Source: CAWJAP01 sp963834365 (GTDB lineage: Bacteria > Acidobacteriota > Vicinamibacteria > Vicinamibacterales > Vicinamibacteraceae). From it: DNA of 64,000 nt. Where the stretch lies: NCBI GenBank assembly GCA_963834365.1, contig CAWIBS010000040.1, forward strand, positions 124,001 through 188,000, written 5' to 3'. Made by a program: the position numbers and the translations under genes. Shown here piece after piece: positions 28,654 to 40,238 of the stretch (position 1 is the stretch's first letter; every line of letters starts with the position of its first letter). The notes under the pieces were generated by a model that did no database searches, was not told the origin of the DNA, and was given only the letters and a program-made list of their open reading frames with translations.

Positions 28654-29310
28654 CTAGTCCTGTGCTCGCTTTGGAAACGTCAGAATAATGCGATCCGCTT
28701 CGTGCCGCATCCGCGTCACGCGGGCCCGCTCGGCGAGGATGATGGCCGACAGCGCCGCCACCGCCGAGTCGAGGGAGTCATTGATCACCAGATAGTCGTA
28801 GTCGTGATAGCTCGTCACCTCCGACCGCGCCACCACCAGCCGCCTGCGGATGGCCTCGTCGCTGTCCTTGCTCCGGCCGCGCAGCCGCTGCTCGAGAATC
28901 GCGTACGAGGGCGGCAGGACGAACACGGACACCAGCGCCAGCCCGCGATCACGGACCTGACTCGCGCCCTGGACGTCGATGACCAGGACGACGTCGTGTC
29001 CCTGCGCGAGCAGCCGCTCCGTCTCGCTGGCGCAGGTCCCGTACAGGTTCCCGAAGACATCCGCCCACTCGAGGAACTCGCCGTCGGCGACCATCGCCTC
29101 GAAGCGCGCCCGGCTGATGAAATGGTAATCCACGCCGTCGCGCTCGCCGGGCCGGGCGGCGCGCGAGGTGTACGAGCGCGACAGCACGACGCCCGGGAGC
29201 ACCTCCGCGAGCTTCTCGGCGACCGTCGTCTTGCCGGTGCCCGAGGGGGCCGACACGACAAACAGGTGCCCCCGACCGTGCGCGGGACCCTCGTGCACGC
29301 CGCTACTCAA
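28654..29310 (-). CDS. gmk: Guanylate kinase
   Basis: A 218-residue kinase converting GMP plus ATP to GDP plus ADP. The P-loop SAPSGTGKTTV is near residue 20, the GMP-binding stretch SRSYTSRAARPGERDGVDYH near 45-64, and VLVIDVQGASQVRDRG near 107. The Thr usually found in the SxTTRxxRxGE signature is replaced in part (SYTSRAARPGE), a conservative variant. Its start overlaps the end of yicC by 8 nt, and rpoZ follows, giving the widespread yicC-gmk-rpoZ order. Confidence 0.95.
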   Translation of the reverse strand: MSSGVHEGPAHGRGHLFVVSAPSGTGKTTVAEKLAEVLPGVVLSRSYTSRAARPGERDGVDYHFISRARFEAMVADGEFLEWADVFGNLYGTCASETERLLAQGHDVVLVIDVQGASQVRDRGLALVSVFVLPPSYAILEQRLRGRSKDSDEAIRRRLVVARSEVTSYHDYDYLVINDSLDSAVAALSAIILAERARVTRMRHEADRIILTFPKRAQD

Positions 29311-30196
29311 TGTTCTGCACCTGCTCCCGCATGCGCTCGAGCTCCGCTTTCACATGCACCACGATCGGCGGCACCTGGAGGCCCTCGGCCTTGGACCCGA
29401 TGGTGTTGATCTCGCGGTTCAGCTCCTGCAGCAGGAAATCGAGCTTGCGCCCGCAGGGCTCGGCGCCCGACACCAGGTCGCTCCAGTGCACCAGATGGGC
29501 GCGGAACCGGACCAGCTCCTCGTCGATGTCCGACCGGGCAACGAAGCGGATGACTTCCTGGGCGACGGCGGCCGGATCGAGCGAGGCGGGTGGGCCCAGC
29601 TCCTGGAGCCGCTCGAGCAGCCGCGTGCGACGTCCGGCCTGCGCGTCGGCGGACGCCGCCGCGATCTGGTCGATCGATCGCAGCAGCAGCAGACGGCGCT
29701 GTTCGAGATCCGCGTTGAGGAGCTCGCCCTCCCGACAGCGCATCGCATCGAGCGCCTCGAGCGCGGCGCCGAGCGCCTCCTCGGCGCCCTTGCGCGCGAC
29801 GGCTCCGTCTTCGTCGGCCAACGGCGCCGCCGTCCTCGCGAATCGTCAGGGCCTGCGGCAGCCGCAGCAAGTCGCCCGGCACCAGCGTGCCCGACACGAT
29901 GCCCAGCTCACGAGCCCGCGCAATCGCCGCCCCGACGCGCCCCACGAACGTCTCGTCGAGCTCGACGACCGGCGCCGTGACACGCCGCACCTGGACGCGA
30001 TCGCGATCTCGAGGCGCCCACGCGCCACGCGCTGTTGCACGATCGCTCGCAGCGGCTGCTCCGCCGCCGCCAGCGACGCCGGCAGCCGCAGCTGCAAGTC
30101 GAGGTAGCGATGGTTGACCGCCTTGATCGTCGCCGTAGTGGTGGCGCCTTCGGCCTCGATCGTCACCGAGGCGAAGCCGGTCATCGACTTGATCAC
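29303..30196 (-). CDS. yicC: YicC family endoribonuclease-like protein, two frameshifts
   Basis: About 297 residues after repair. The N-terminal domain starts with the family hallmark IKSMTGFASVTIEAEGATTT and NHRYLDLQLRLP; a missing base near 29993 moves reading to a frame with VRRVTAPVVELDETFVGRVG and SGTLVPGDLLRLPQAL; an extra base near 29822 returns to the first frame for the DUF1732 C-terminal part (GRKLDFLLQELNREINTIGS). The shifts compensate exactly. YicC proteins have been linked to RNA decay. The GTG start at 30196 overlaps the stop of the upstream ABC transporter gene as GTGA. Confidence 0.88.
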
Positions 30197-31989
30197 GGAC
30201 GGCCTCCGCGCACGCGCGGCTCGAACGCGACCAGGTCGTCGGCGCCCGCCGTCCCGTTTCCGCCTTCGAACATCTGCAGCGCGTAGAGCCTGGCGTAGAC
30301 GCCGTTCGGCCGCGCCAGCAGCTCGTCGTGCCGGCCGACCTCGCGCACCATGCCCCGTTCGAGGACGACGATGGCGTCGGCGCGGCGCACGGTGGACAGG
30401 CGGTGCGCGATGACGAACGACGTCCGGTTCTCCATCAGCCGGAGCAGCGCGTCCTGCACCAGCTGTTCGGACTCGGCATCGAGCGACGAGGTCGCCTCGT
30501 CGAGGATCAGGATCGGCGGATTCTTGAGCAGGGCACGGGCGATGGCCAGCCGCTGCCGCTGGCCGCCCGGACAGGCGCTGCCCGCGCTCGCCGATCCGCG
30601 TCTGGTAGCCGTCGGGCAGCGCCTGGATGAACTCGTGCGCGTGCGCGTGCACGCGCCGCCGCCTCGATCGGCGTCCGGCGTCGCCGATGGCGATCCGTAG
30701 GCGATGTTCTTGGCGATGGTGTCGTCGAAAAGCACCGTCTCTTGCGTGACCATGCCGATCTGCTTCCGCAGCGAGGCCACGGTCACGTCGCGAATGTCCA
30801 CATCGTCGATGAAAATGCCGCCGGCAGTGACGTCGTAGAACCGCGGGATCAGGTTGACCAGCGTGGTCTTGCCCGCTCCGCTCAAGCCCACCAGCGCGAC
30901 CATCCGGCCGACCGGCACCTCGAACGAGAGCTCCCGCAGGATGTGGCGGCGATCGCGATCGTCGTAGTTGAAGCTGACGCCGCGGAACTCCACCTGCCGC
31001 GCCAGCGGCGCCAGCGCCCCGGCGCCCGGACGATCACGGACTTCGGTATGCGTGTCGAGCATCTCGAAGATCCGTCCGGCGGCCGCAATCGCCTGCTGCA
31101 GATTCGCGTTCACGCGGCTCAGCTTCTTCGCCGGCCCGTACGCGAGGAAGAGCGCCGCCATGAACCCGGTGAACTCTCCCGGCGTCATGCGGCCGCTGAC
31201 AATCTGCTGGCTGCCGTACCACAGGGCCGCGGCCATCGCCACGCCGCCGAGGAACTCCATGATCGGCGGCAGCGCCGAGAGCGCGCTGGTCACGTGCATG
31301 TTCGTCCGGTAGAGCCGCTGCGACGCCTGCGCGAAGCGCTGGGCCTCGAGCGCCTCGGTGCCGAACGCCTTGACGATGCGGTGACCGCTGAACGCCTCGG
31401 CCGCCAGATGCGAAATCGTCTCCAGGTGCTCCTGGCTGCGCCTGGTGGTCCGGCGGACGCGCTGCCCCAGCCGCACCAGCGGATAGACAATGATGGGAGC
31501 GCTCGTGAGGCACACGATGGCCAGACGCGCGTCGAAATAGAACAGCACGTACAGATAGCCGATGAGCGCCAGCGTCTCACGCAGGAGATCGCCCACGGTC
31601 TCGGAGACCGCCTGCTGGATCTGCGTGACGTCGCTCGTCACGCGCGACATCAGCTGGCCGCTGGTCTTGCGCGCGAAGAAGCTCGCCGACTGGCCGAGCG
31701 TGTGACCGAAGAGCGCATTGCGGACGTCGCGGACGACCAGCTGTCCGACGTCGGTCATGAGGTAGGTCGAGAAATAGGCGCCCAGGCCCTTCACGAGATA
31801 GGCGACGACGATCGCCAGCGTGACTTCCCCGACCCGGACCTGCTGGACCAGCGCCTCGTCGAAGATCGGCTTGACCAGATAGGCGAGCAGCGCCGTGGCT
31901 GCGCCATACGCGAGCATCGCGATCACGGCCGCGATCAGCCGGCCACGATACGGACGCGCGTAGCGGAGAAGGCGCAGGAATTCGCTCAC
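30193..31989 (-). CDS. MsbA-type ABC exporter (fused permease and ATPase), frameshifted
   Basis: About 598 residues: six membrane helices in the first 320, then an ATPase domain with Walker A VALVGLSGAGKTTLVNL, the Q-loop TQETVLFDDTI, the signature LSGGQRQRLAIARALL and Walker B PPILILDEATSSLDAE plus the His switch (VIAHRLSTV). Two compensating indels, at about 30650-30672 and about 30567, enclose a stretch that reads HAHEFIQALPDGYQTRIGE only in the alternative frame. Lipid A or other lipid-linked glycan export is the usual role; the placement between galE and yicC downstream of ugd fits envelope polysaccharide work. GTG 31989 overlaps the galE stop. Confidence 0.88.
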   Translation of the reverse strand: MSEFLRLLRYARPYRGRLIAAVIAMLAYGAATALLAYLVKPIFDEALVQQVRVGEVTLAIVVAYLVKGLGAYFSTYLMTDVGQLVVRDVRNALFGHTLGQSASFFARKTSGQLMSRVTSDVTQIQQAVSETVGDLLRETLALIGYLYVLFYFDARLAIVCLTSAPIIVYPLVRLGQRVRRTTRRSQEHLETISHLAAEAFSGHRIVKAFGTEALEAQRFAQASQRLYRTNMHVTSALSALPPIMEFLGGVAMAAALWYGSQQIVSGRMTPGEFTGFMAALFLAYGPAKKLSRVNANLQQAIAAAGRIFEMLDTHTEVRDRPGAGALAPLARQVEFRGVSFNYDDRDRRHILRELSFEVPVGRMVALVGLSGAGKTTLVNLIPRFYDVTAGGIFIDDVDIRDVTVASLRKQIGMVTQETVLFDDTIAKNIAYGSPSATPDADRGGGACTRTRTSSSRRCPTATRRGSASAGSACPGGQRQRLAIARALLKNPPILILDEATSSLDAESEQLVQDALLRLMENRTSFVIAHRLSTVRRADAIVVLERGMVREVGRHDELLARPNGVYARLYALQMFEGGNGTAGADDLVAFEPRVRGGRP

Positions 31990-33048
31990 GCGGTGGTCCT
32001 GCCCGGCGAGGCGTCCAGCGCTTGCCTCGGCGAGTCGTATCCCCGGGGATGCCGCCGGCGCCACTGCCACGCGCTGTCCACGATTGTGTCCAGGGCGGCC
32101 AGCTTTGGTACCCAGCCCAGCTCGCGCTGCACGCGCTCGACCGAGGCATACAACGCCGACGGATCGCCGTCGCGGCGCGGACCGATGGTGTGCGGCACAG
32201 CCTTGCCGGTCACGCGCTCGACGGCGGCGATGACTTCCCGGACCGAGAACGGCGTGCCGTTCCCGAGGTTGTAGTCGCGGGAGGCGCCGCCCGTCAGGAG
32301 GTGGGCCATCGCTCGCAGATGCGCGTCCGCGAGATCGACGACATGCACGTAGTCGCGCAGCGGCGGTGCCGTCCGGCGTCGGATAGTCATCGCCGAAGAC
32401 GTTCAAGGGCTCCTGGCCCGAAGCAGCGTCGAGCGCCCGCGGGATCAGGTGGATTTCGGGACGGTGATCCTCGCCGATCACGCCCGCCGGATCCGCGCCG
32501 GCCGCGTTGAAGTACCGGAGCACGACCGACCGGATGCCGTAGGCGCGCTCGAAATGCGGCAGGGCGCGCTCGACCGCCAGCTTCGTCTCGCCGTACGAGT
32601 TGATCGGCCGCTGCGAGTGGCCCTCGTCGATCGGCACCGCCGTCGGCTCGCCGAACGTGGCGCACGTGGACGAGAAGATGAACGACCGGACGCCGGCGCC
32701 GGCCATCGCGCCGAGCACCGCGAGCGCGCCGCCGACGTTGTTGTCGTAGTAGTTGATCGGGTCCTTGACCGACTCGCCGACGAGCAGCCAGGCCGCAAAG
32801 TGCATCACCGCGTCGAATCCCCGGCCGGCCAGCACGTCGCGGACGCGATCGCGATCGCGGATGTCGCCGACGACCAGCTCGATCGGCGCTCGGCCGGCGG
32901 GCGCGGTCTCGTTCAGTCGCTGAATGGCCTCGGCGTGCCCCTGTACCATGCTGTCGTAGACGACGACGTCGTGCCCCGCCTCGACCAGCGCCTTCACCGC
33001 GAAGCTGCCGATGTAGCCGGCGCCGCCGGTCACCAAGATTCGACTCAT
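31986..33048 (-). CDS. galE: UDP-glucose 4-epimerase, frameshifted
   Basis: About 353 residues. The NAD site RILVTGGAGYIGSFAVKAL is N-terminal; the catalytic Ser/Tyr region reads FSSTCATFGEP and INSYGETKLAVERALPHFER with YxxxK intact; RYFNAAGADPAG follows. One extra base near 32368 ends this frame after DDYPTPDGT, and the C-terminal part continues as PLRDYVHVVDLADAHLRAM, DYNLGNGTPFSVREV and LYASVERVQRELGW. It interconverts UDP-glucose and UDP-galactose for surface glycans. The start is 1 nt beyond the end of ugd. Confidence 0.93.
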
Positions 33049-33049
33049 C

Positions 33050-34346
33050 TCAACGTCCGATCGAGAAGTACGTGAAGCCGTGCGCCTTCATCTGCGCGGG
33101 GTTGTAGATGTTGCGCCCGTCGAAGACGACCGGCGACCGCATCGCTTTCTTCATCCGGCCGAAGTCCGGCTCGCGGAACTCGCTCCACTCCGTGACGAGC
33201 GCGAGCGCATCCGCCCCCGCGAGGGCATCGTAGCTGCGCTTCGCGAAGGTGACGCGCTCCCCCAGCCGCGCCCGGGCGACCTCCATGGCTTCAGGATCGT
33301 AGGCGCGAATGTGGGCGCCCTGGCTCAGCAGCGACTCGATGATCGTGATCGACGGCGCCTCCCGCATGTCGTCGGTCCGCGGCTTGAACGCGAGCCCCCA
33401 GATCGGCGATCGTCCGGCCTTTCAGGGAGCCGAAATGCCGCTGCATCTTGGTCACGAGCACGGTCTTCTGGCTGGCGTTGACGGACTCGACGGCGTCGAG
33501 GACGCGGAACGCATACCCCTTGTCGCGGGCAAAGCGCATGATCGCCCTGACATCCTTCGGAAAGCAGCTGCCTCCGTAGCCGACGCCCGGAAACAGGAAA
33601 GCGGCGCCGATGCGGCGATCGGCCGCCACCGCCCGCCGCACCTCATCCACGTTGCCGCCGTAGAGCTCGCAGACCTGCGCCACTTCGTTCATGAACGAGA
33701 TGCGCGTCGCGAGCATCGCGTTCGCCGCATATTTGGCGAGCTCGGCGCTGGCGCAGTCCATGACCATGACCGGTGCCCCGGTCCGTGTGAACGGCGCGTA
33801 GAGCTCCTTCATCATCTCGGCGCCACGCGGATCGTCGGCGCCGATGACTACCCGATCCGGCCGCAGAAAGTCGTCCACCGCAGCCCCCTGCTTCAGGAAC
33901 TCGGGGTTGCTCACGACACTGAAGGGATGCGTCGTCTCGCGCCGGATCGTCTCGCGCACACGCGCCGACGTCCCGACCGGCACGGTGCTCTTGCCGACAA
34001 TGACCTTGTACCCGTTCATCGCGCGGCCGATGTCGCGGCCGACGGCCAGCACATGCTGCAGGTCCGCCGAGCCATCCTCGGCCTCCGGCGTGCCGACGGC
34101 GATGAACACGACCTGCGACGCCTTCACCGCCCGCGGCAAGGTGGTCGTGAACGTCAGCCGACCTTCGCTGCGATTCCGCCTGACGAGCTCCTCGAGTCCC
34201 GGCTCGTAAATCGGAATCCGGCCCTTCTGCAGCGCCCGGATCTTCGCGGCGTCCTTGTCCACGCACACCACGCTGTTGCCGTTGTCCGCGAAGCAGGCCC
34301 CGACGACCAGGCCAACGTACCCCGTGCCAACGACTGCAATGTGCAT
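33050..34346 (-). CDS. ugd: UDP-glucose 6-dehydrogenase, frameshifted
   Basis: About 431 residues. The NAD site HIAVVGTGYVGLVVGACFA starts the protein; VFIAVGTPEAEDGSADLQHV, STVPVGTSARVR and NPEFLKQGAAVDDF follow; the catalytic Cys is in FPGVGYGGSCFPKDV; the hinge reads LKGRTIA. Near 33403 one base shift breaks the expected WGLAFKPRTDDMREAPS, and the C-terminal NAD-cap domain continues in the other frame (DALALVTEWSEFREPDF). It oxidises UDP-glucose to UDP-glucuronate. ATG 34346 is chosen because conserved sequence starts there. Divergent from the glycosyltransferase run and cooperating with the UXS gene at 40239. Confidence 0.95.
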
Positions 34347-34420
34347 GCGTGAGAGATCCGTGCGACCCGCAGGCGTAAGCCCGACAACAAACCTCACACC
34401 GTAACACGCGAAGCGATCAT

Positions 34421-34438
34421 AGGTCAATCCACTGACCT
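34421..34438. promoter_or_regulatory. Palindrome AGGTCA-N6-TGACCT between ugd and the glycosyltransferase run
   Basis: A perfect six-base inverted repeat with a 6-nt spacer lies in the 181-nt divergent region. On the reverse strand the sequence TTGACC (34428-34423), within the palindrome, could be the -35 element of ugd. A dimeric regulator binding here could control one or both directions. No regulator is identified. Confidence 0.4.
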
Positions 34439-34527
34439 GCAAGGAGTTGCAGACGCAGCGGCCGGGCGTCGCGCGGCGTCTGGACCGGCCCGGGGCCGCT
34501 GCCCGGGCGTGCTACCCTCCCGACGCG

Positions 34528-35641
34528 ATGCGAGTCGCGATCGACGCCCGCGAGCTGGCAGGGCGCGCCACCGGCGTCGGCCGCTATCTCGGCGAGCTGC
34601 TCGCATGCTGGTCGCGGGACGGCAGTGCCGCGGACGTCGCGCTCACGCTGTACGTCCCGGACCGTCTCGAGCTGCCGGCGACCCTGCTGGGAACCGGGGG
34701 CGCGTCGATCGCGACCGCCGTGGTTCCGGGGAGCGCCGGGCACGATGTGGGAGCAGCGACGACTCCCGCTGGCGATTCGAAACCGGGCCGACGTGCTCTT
34801 CTCACCCGGGTATTCGGCTCCGGTCCTGACGCCGGTGCCCGTGGTCGTGGCGATTCACGACGTGTCCTTCTTCGCGCATCCGGAGTGGTTCCGAGCCCGC
34901 GAGGGCCTTCGCCGCCGGTGGACGACGCGGCTGTCGGCCCGGCGCGCGGCGCGTGTGCTGACGATCTCGGAGTTCTCGCGCGGTGAAATCATCCGGTTCG
35001 TCGGCGTGCCGGCCTCCCGCATCGTCGTGACTCTCCTCGGCAGCGGCGGCAGGCTCGATGCGACGGGTTCCGCCACTCGTGAGGGGGCACGCGCCGACTC
35101 GGCGACCGTCCTCTATGTCGGGTCGATTCTGAATCGGCGGCACGTCCCCGACCTCGTGCGGGCGTTCGCCCTCCTGGCACGGCAGCGTCCCGATGCCAGG
35201 CTCGTTCTCGTCGGCGAGAATCGGACGTGGCCGCACGAGGACCCTGTTGCCGTTGCGGCAGATGAAGGCATCCTCGCGCAGGTGGACTGCCGGTCCTACG
35301 TGCCCGACGCCGAGCTGCGCGCGTTGTATGCGCGCGCAGCGGTTTTCGCATTCCTGTCCACGTACGAGGGCTTCGGCCTCACGCCACTGGAGGCCATGGC
35401 GGCAGGCGTCCCGGTGGTGGCCTACGACACGCCGGTCGCGCGCGAGGTGTACGGGGATGCGGCCATCCTGGTCGAACCGGGCGACCGCCGCATTCTGAGC
35501 CGCGCGCTCGAGCTCGCCGCGAGCGACCCGGCGACGCGGGCGCGACTGGCGAGCGCATCGCGAGCCCGTGTGAGAGCGTTTTCCTGGGAGCGCACCGCGG
35601 CCCTGACGCTGCAAGTCCTCCGCGAGGCTGTATCACGGTGA
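34528..35641 (+). CDS. GT4-fold glycosyltransferase (family 1/4), frameshifted
   Basis: About 370 residues. The N-terminus RVAIDARELAGRATGVGRYL is typical of GT4 mannosyl/rhamnosyl-type enzymes. Near 34740 a single-base shift passes from the first frame to a second with TMWEQRRLPLAIRNRADVLF, VVVAIHDVSFFAHPEWF and the donor-binding C-domain motif VFAFLSTYEGFGLTPLEAMA, where the EGFGLTPLEAMA block contains the conserved EX7E. It is the first gene of the forward exopolysaccharide run, and its stop overlaps the next start (GTGA). Sugar and acceptor are unknown. Confidence 0.88.
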
Positions 35642-36459
35642 CCCGGCTGACCGTCGTCATCGTGAGCTACAACTCGGCCATCGATCTCGATCGGTGTCTC
35701 GCCTCGCTTCGCGACCCGGGCCCCCGAACGGCTCACGAAGTCGTCGTCGTGGACAATGCCTCGAGCGACGGAAGCCCCGCGCTGGTGCGGGAACGGCACC
35801 CGCAGGTGCGGCTCCTCGTATTGCCGGAGAATGTCGGGTTCGCCCGCGCCAATAACCTGGCCGTCCGGCAGACCGCGGGCGAGCTCGTGCTCTTCCTCAA
35901 CAGCGACACGATCGTCCCGCCTGGCGCCGTGGACGGGCTCGTCGGCGCGCTCGATGCGCACGCCGACGCCGCAGCCGCGGGTCCCCGCCTGGTCGATGCA
36001 CTGGGGCGCGTCGAGCTGTCGTTCGGGCGTATGGTCGGCCCGCTGTCGGAGCTGCGCCAGAAGCGGCTCCTCGACGACATCGAGGCCGGCCAGCCGCACG
36101 CGCTCGCGGCGCTGGCACGGGCCACTGACAAGCACAGCTGGCCGGACTGGGTGAGCGGCGCGTGCCTGCTCGTCCGCCGGGCCGATGCCGAAGCCGTGGG
36201 CCTCTTCGACGAGCGGTTCTTCATGTACCTGGAGGACGTGGACTTGTGCGCATCGCTCCGGGCCCGGGGACGACGGATCCTGTTCGTGCCCGAGGTCACC
36301 GTCACCCACCTGCGCGGACGGTCACGCCGGGCCGCTCCGGAGGCCACCGAGCGGGCCTACCGGCGCAGCCAGGTGGCCTTCTACGCCAAGCATCATCCAC
36401 GGTGGGTACCGGTGCTCAAGTGGTACCTGCGCGCGAGGGGTGTGGACTGGGCTTCGTAG
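35638..36459 (+). CDS. Family 2 (GT-A) glycosyltransferase, rhamnosyltransferase-like
   Basis: A 273-residue GT2 enzyme. The nucleotide-binding start RLTVVIVSYNSAIDLDRCLA leads to VVVDNASSDGSPALVRE; the metal site is ELVLFLNSDTIVPPG (the DxD equivalent is NSDT), and the acceptor region has WVSGACLLVRRADAEAVG and LFDERFFMYLEDVDLCASL. This ED-D pattern is typical of rhamnosyltransferase-like enzymes (WbbL type). Start GTG 35638 overlaps the previous stop. Cytoplasmic, acting on a lipid-linked oligosaccharide. Confidence 0.9.
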   Translation: MTRLTVVIVSYNSAIDLDRCLASLRDPGPRTAHEVVVVDNASSDGSPALVRERHPQVRLLVLPENVGFARANNLAVRQTAGELVLFLNSDTIVPPGAVDGLVGALDAHADAAAAGPRLVDALGRVELSFGRMVGPLSELRQKRLLDDIEAGQPHALAALARATDKHSWPDWVSGACLLVRRADAEAVGLFDERFFMYLEDVDLCASLRARGRRILFVPEVTVTHLRGRSRRAAPEATERAYRRSQVAFYAKHHPRWVPVLKWYLRARGVDWAS

Positions 36460-36513
36460 CCAAGCCGGGCCGGCACGATCCGGACCGGGCAACCTGATAG
36501 CATCTTGCCGCGC

Positions 36514-37638
36514 ATGCGGATTGGCATCGATGCCCGAAAGCTGCACGATTTCGGCATTGGCACCTACATCCAGAACATCCTGCGCCAGCTCGCGCGGCTC
36601 GACCACGAGTGGGAGTACGTCCTGCTCTGCCGGCCGAAGGAGCGCGACTGGTTCGCGGATCTGGGGCCGAACTTCCGACCCGTGGTGGTCGGCGCAGCAC
36701 CCTACTCGATCAGCGAGCAGCTGAGCGTCCCCTGGCGGCTCCTGCGCGAGCGCGTCGACCTCTTTCACAGCCCTCACTACGTCCTGCCGCCGCTGGTGAG
36801 GTGTCCCTCGGTCGTGACCATCCACGACTGCATCCACCTGATGTTCCCGCAGTACCTGCCCAATCGGCTGGCGCTGGTGTACGCGCGGGTGTTCATGTGG
36901 TGGGCGGCGACGCGGTCGGCCAAGGTCCTCACCGTCTCGGAAGCCTCGAAGCACGACATCCTCCGCTTCTTCCGGGTGCCCGAGCGGAAGGTGATCGTCA
37001 TCCCCAACGCGATCGACGAGCGCTTCGGCATGCCGCCGCCGGATGAAGAGGTGTACCGCATCAAGGAGCGGTTCCAGCTGCACGAGCCCTTCGTGCTGTA
37101 TGCCGGGAACGTCAAGCCGCACAAGAATCTCGAGCGCGTGATCGAGGCGCTGGCGCAGCTTCACGCAAACGGGTTCGACCAGCTCAAGCTCCTGATCATC
37201 GGCAACGACATTTCGAAGTATGCGACGCTGCGGCGCGCGGTCCATACCCACAACCTGCATCGCTTCGTCCGCTTCTTCGGCTTCGTACCCGATCAGACGC
37301 TCGCCATTCTCTACCGGCTCGCGTCGGTGTTCGTCTTCCCGTCGCTGTACGAGGGCTTCGGGCTGCCGCCGCTGGAAGCCATGGCCAGCGGGACACCGGT
37401 CGTGACGTCGAATGTGTCGGCCCTGCCGGAGGTCGTCGGTGAGGCGGCGGTGCTGGTGGATCCGCACGACAGTCACGCAATCGCGGAGGGCATCGCGCAC
37501 GTGCTGTTCGACCCGCAACTGCGGACGACGCTCCGTCAGCGCGGGCTCGAGCGGGCGGCGACCTTCTCGTGGGAAACGGCGGCGCTCGCCCTGCGGGAGA
37601 TCTATGCCGCGGTCGCCCGGGAGAAGGGACTGCTGTGA
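36514..37638 (+). CDS. GT4 family glycosyltransferase
   Basis: About 374 residues. The N-domain starts RIGIDARKLHDFGIGTYIQN, the middle shows VDLFHSPHYVLPPLVRCPSV and VVTIHDCIHLMFPQYLP, and the C-domain has VLYAGNVKPHKNLERVIEAL and VFVFPSLYEGFGLPPLEAMA with the EX7E donor site. ATG 36514 is chosen over a TTG three codons earlier. It is intact with no frameshift. The gap from the previous gene is 54 nt; its stop overlaps the next start. Confidence 0.92.
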   Translation: MRIGIDARKLHDFGIGTYIQNILRQLARLDHEWEYVLLCRPKERDWFADLGPNFRPVVVGAAPYSISEQLSVPWRLLRERVDLFHSPHYVLPPLVRCPSVVTIHDCIHLMFPQYLPNRLALVYARVFMWWAATRSAKVLTVSEASKHDILRFFRVPERKVIVIPNAIDERFGMPPPDEEVYRIKERFQLHEPFVLYAGNVKPHKNLERVIEALAQLHANGFDQLKLLIIGNDISKYATLRRAVHTHNLHRFVRFFGFVPDQTLAILYRLASVFVFPSLYEGFGLPPLEAMASGTPVVTSNVSALPEVVGEAAVLVDPHDSHAIAEGIAHVLFDPQLRTTLRQRGLERAATFSWETAALALREIYAAVAREKGLL

Positions 37639-38794
37639 GCTCGAGCGGGCAGGCCGACGCGGCCGGACTCGACGGCCTCCGTGTGGCCCTCGTGCACGAC
37701 TGGCTGACGGGAATGCGGGGCGGCGAGCGCGTGCTCGAAGCGCTGTGCGAGATCTTCCCCTCTGCCTCGCTGTTCACGCTGGTGGACGTTCCAGGCGTCG
37801 TGTCGCCGACCATCGCGCGGCACGCCCCGCAATCCGCCTTCGTGCGGCGGCTGCCCCGCTCCGCCCGCTGGTACCGGCACTATCTGCCGCTCTTCCCGGC
37901 GGCGGTCGAGCAGTTCGATCTCGACGGGTTCGACCTGGTCATCAGCAGCAGCCACTGCGCCGTCAAGTCCGTCGTCGTGCCGGGCCGTGCCAGGCACTTG
38001 TGCTACTGCCACTCGCCGATGCGGTACGCGTGGGATCAGTTCGACGCGTATTTCGGCCCGCGTCGGCTCGGCAGCCTGAGCCCCTGGGCCCGCCGGGTGC
38101 TGCGTCCGCTCGCGCGGTGGGACGCTTCGACAGGACACCGTCCGCACCGCTATCTGGCTAATTCTCAATATGTTGCACAACGTATCCGGCGATACTATAA
38201 TCGTCGGTCTGCCGTCGTGCCGCCCCCAGTAGACACCGAGTTCTATCGTCCGGCCCCGCGTCAACCCGACGCCTATTTCCTGGTTGTTTCGGCGCTCGTG
38301 CCTTATAAACGGCTGGAGATCGCGATCGAGGCCTGCCGTCTGGCCGACGTCCCGCTGCGGATCGTCGGCGAGGGCATCGAGCGGTCGCGGCTCGAATCGG
38401 TCGCGGGCCGGGGGGTGGAGTTTCTGGGGCGCCTGACCGATGAACAGGTCCGGGATCAATATCGGGGCGCCACCGCCCTGTTGCTCCCCGGGGAGGAGGA
38501 TTTCGGCATCGTGCCCGTCGAGGCGCAGGCGTGCGGACGACCCGTGATCGCACTGGCGAAGGGCGGAGCGCTCGAGACCGTGCGCGACGGCGTCACCGGT
38601 CTCCTGCTGGACGATGACGAGCCGTCCGCCTGGGCGGAGGCCATCGGTCGGGTGCGGGTCCACGTCGCCGAAGGCACCGCATTCGATCCCATGGCCAGCC
38701 GCGCCAACGCGGAGCGCTTTTCGCGCGATCGATTCCTGACCGCCTTTCGCGCCGAGGTCCGATCGCTCGTCGAGGCGCCGCCCGAGGCCGCGCG

Positions 38795-38801
<7 letters not shown>
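37635..38801 (+). CDS. GT4 family glycosyltransferase, WbaZ-like
   Basis: About 388 residues. Landmarks are LRVALVHDWLTGMRGGERVLEAL (split here as VALVHDWLTGMRGGE), HLCYCHSPMRYAWDQFDAYF, YLANSQYVAQRIRRYY, the C-domain LVVSALVPYKRLEIAIEA and the donor site LLLPGEEDFGIVPVEAQACG. This set is typical of WbaZ/mannosyltransferase-like enzymes. GTG 37635 gives a GTGA overlap with the previous stop. A stretch at about 38158-38230 is visibly AT-richer than its surroundings and uses codons rare elsewhere here (AAT, CAA, TAT, ATA), but the conserved sequence runs through it unbroken. Confidence 0.9.
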
Positions 38802-40234
<1,433 letters not shown>

Positions 40235-40238
40235 CCAC

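Noticed and set aside
30193..33048. An apparent 951-residue GalE-ABC transporter fusion
   Set aside because: The galE frameshift near 32368 happens to place the broken galE in the frame of the ABC gene. The intervening segment is nonsense (Arg/Gly/Ala-rich) while the true GalE C-terminus lies in the other frame and ends with its own stop overlapping a GTG start.
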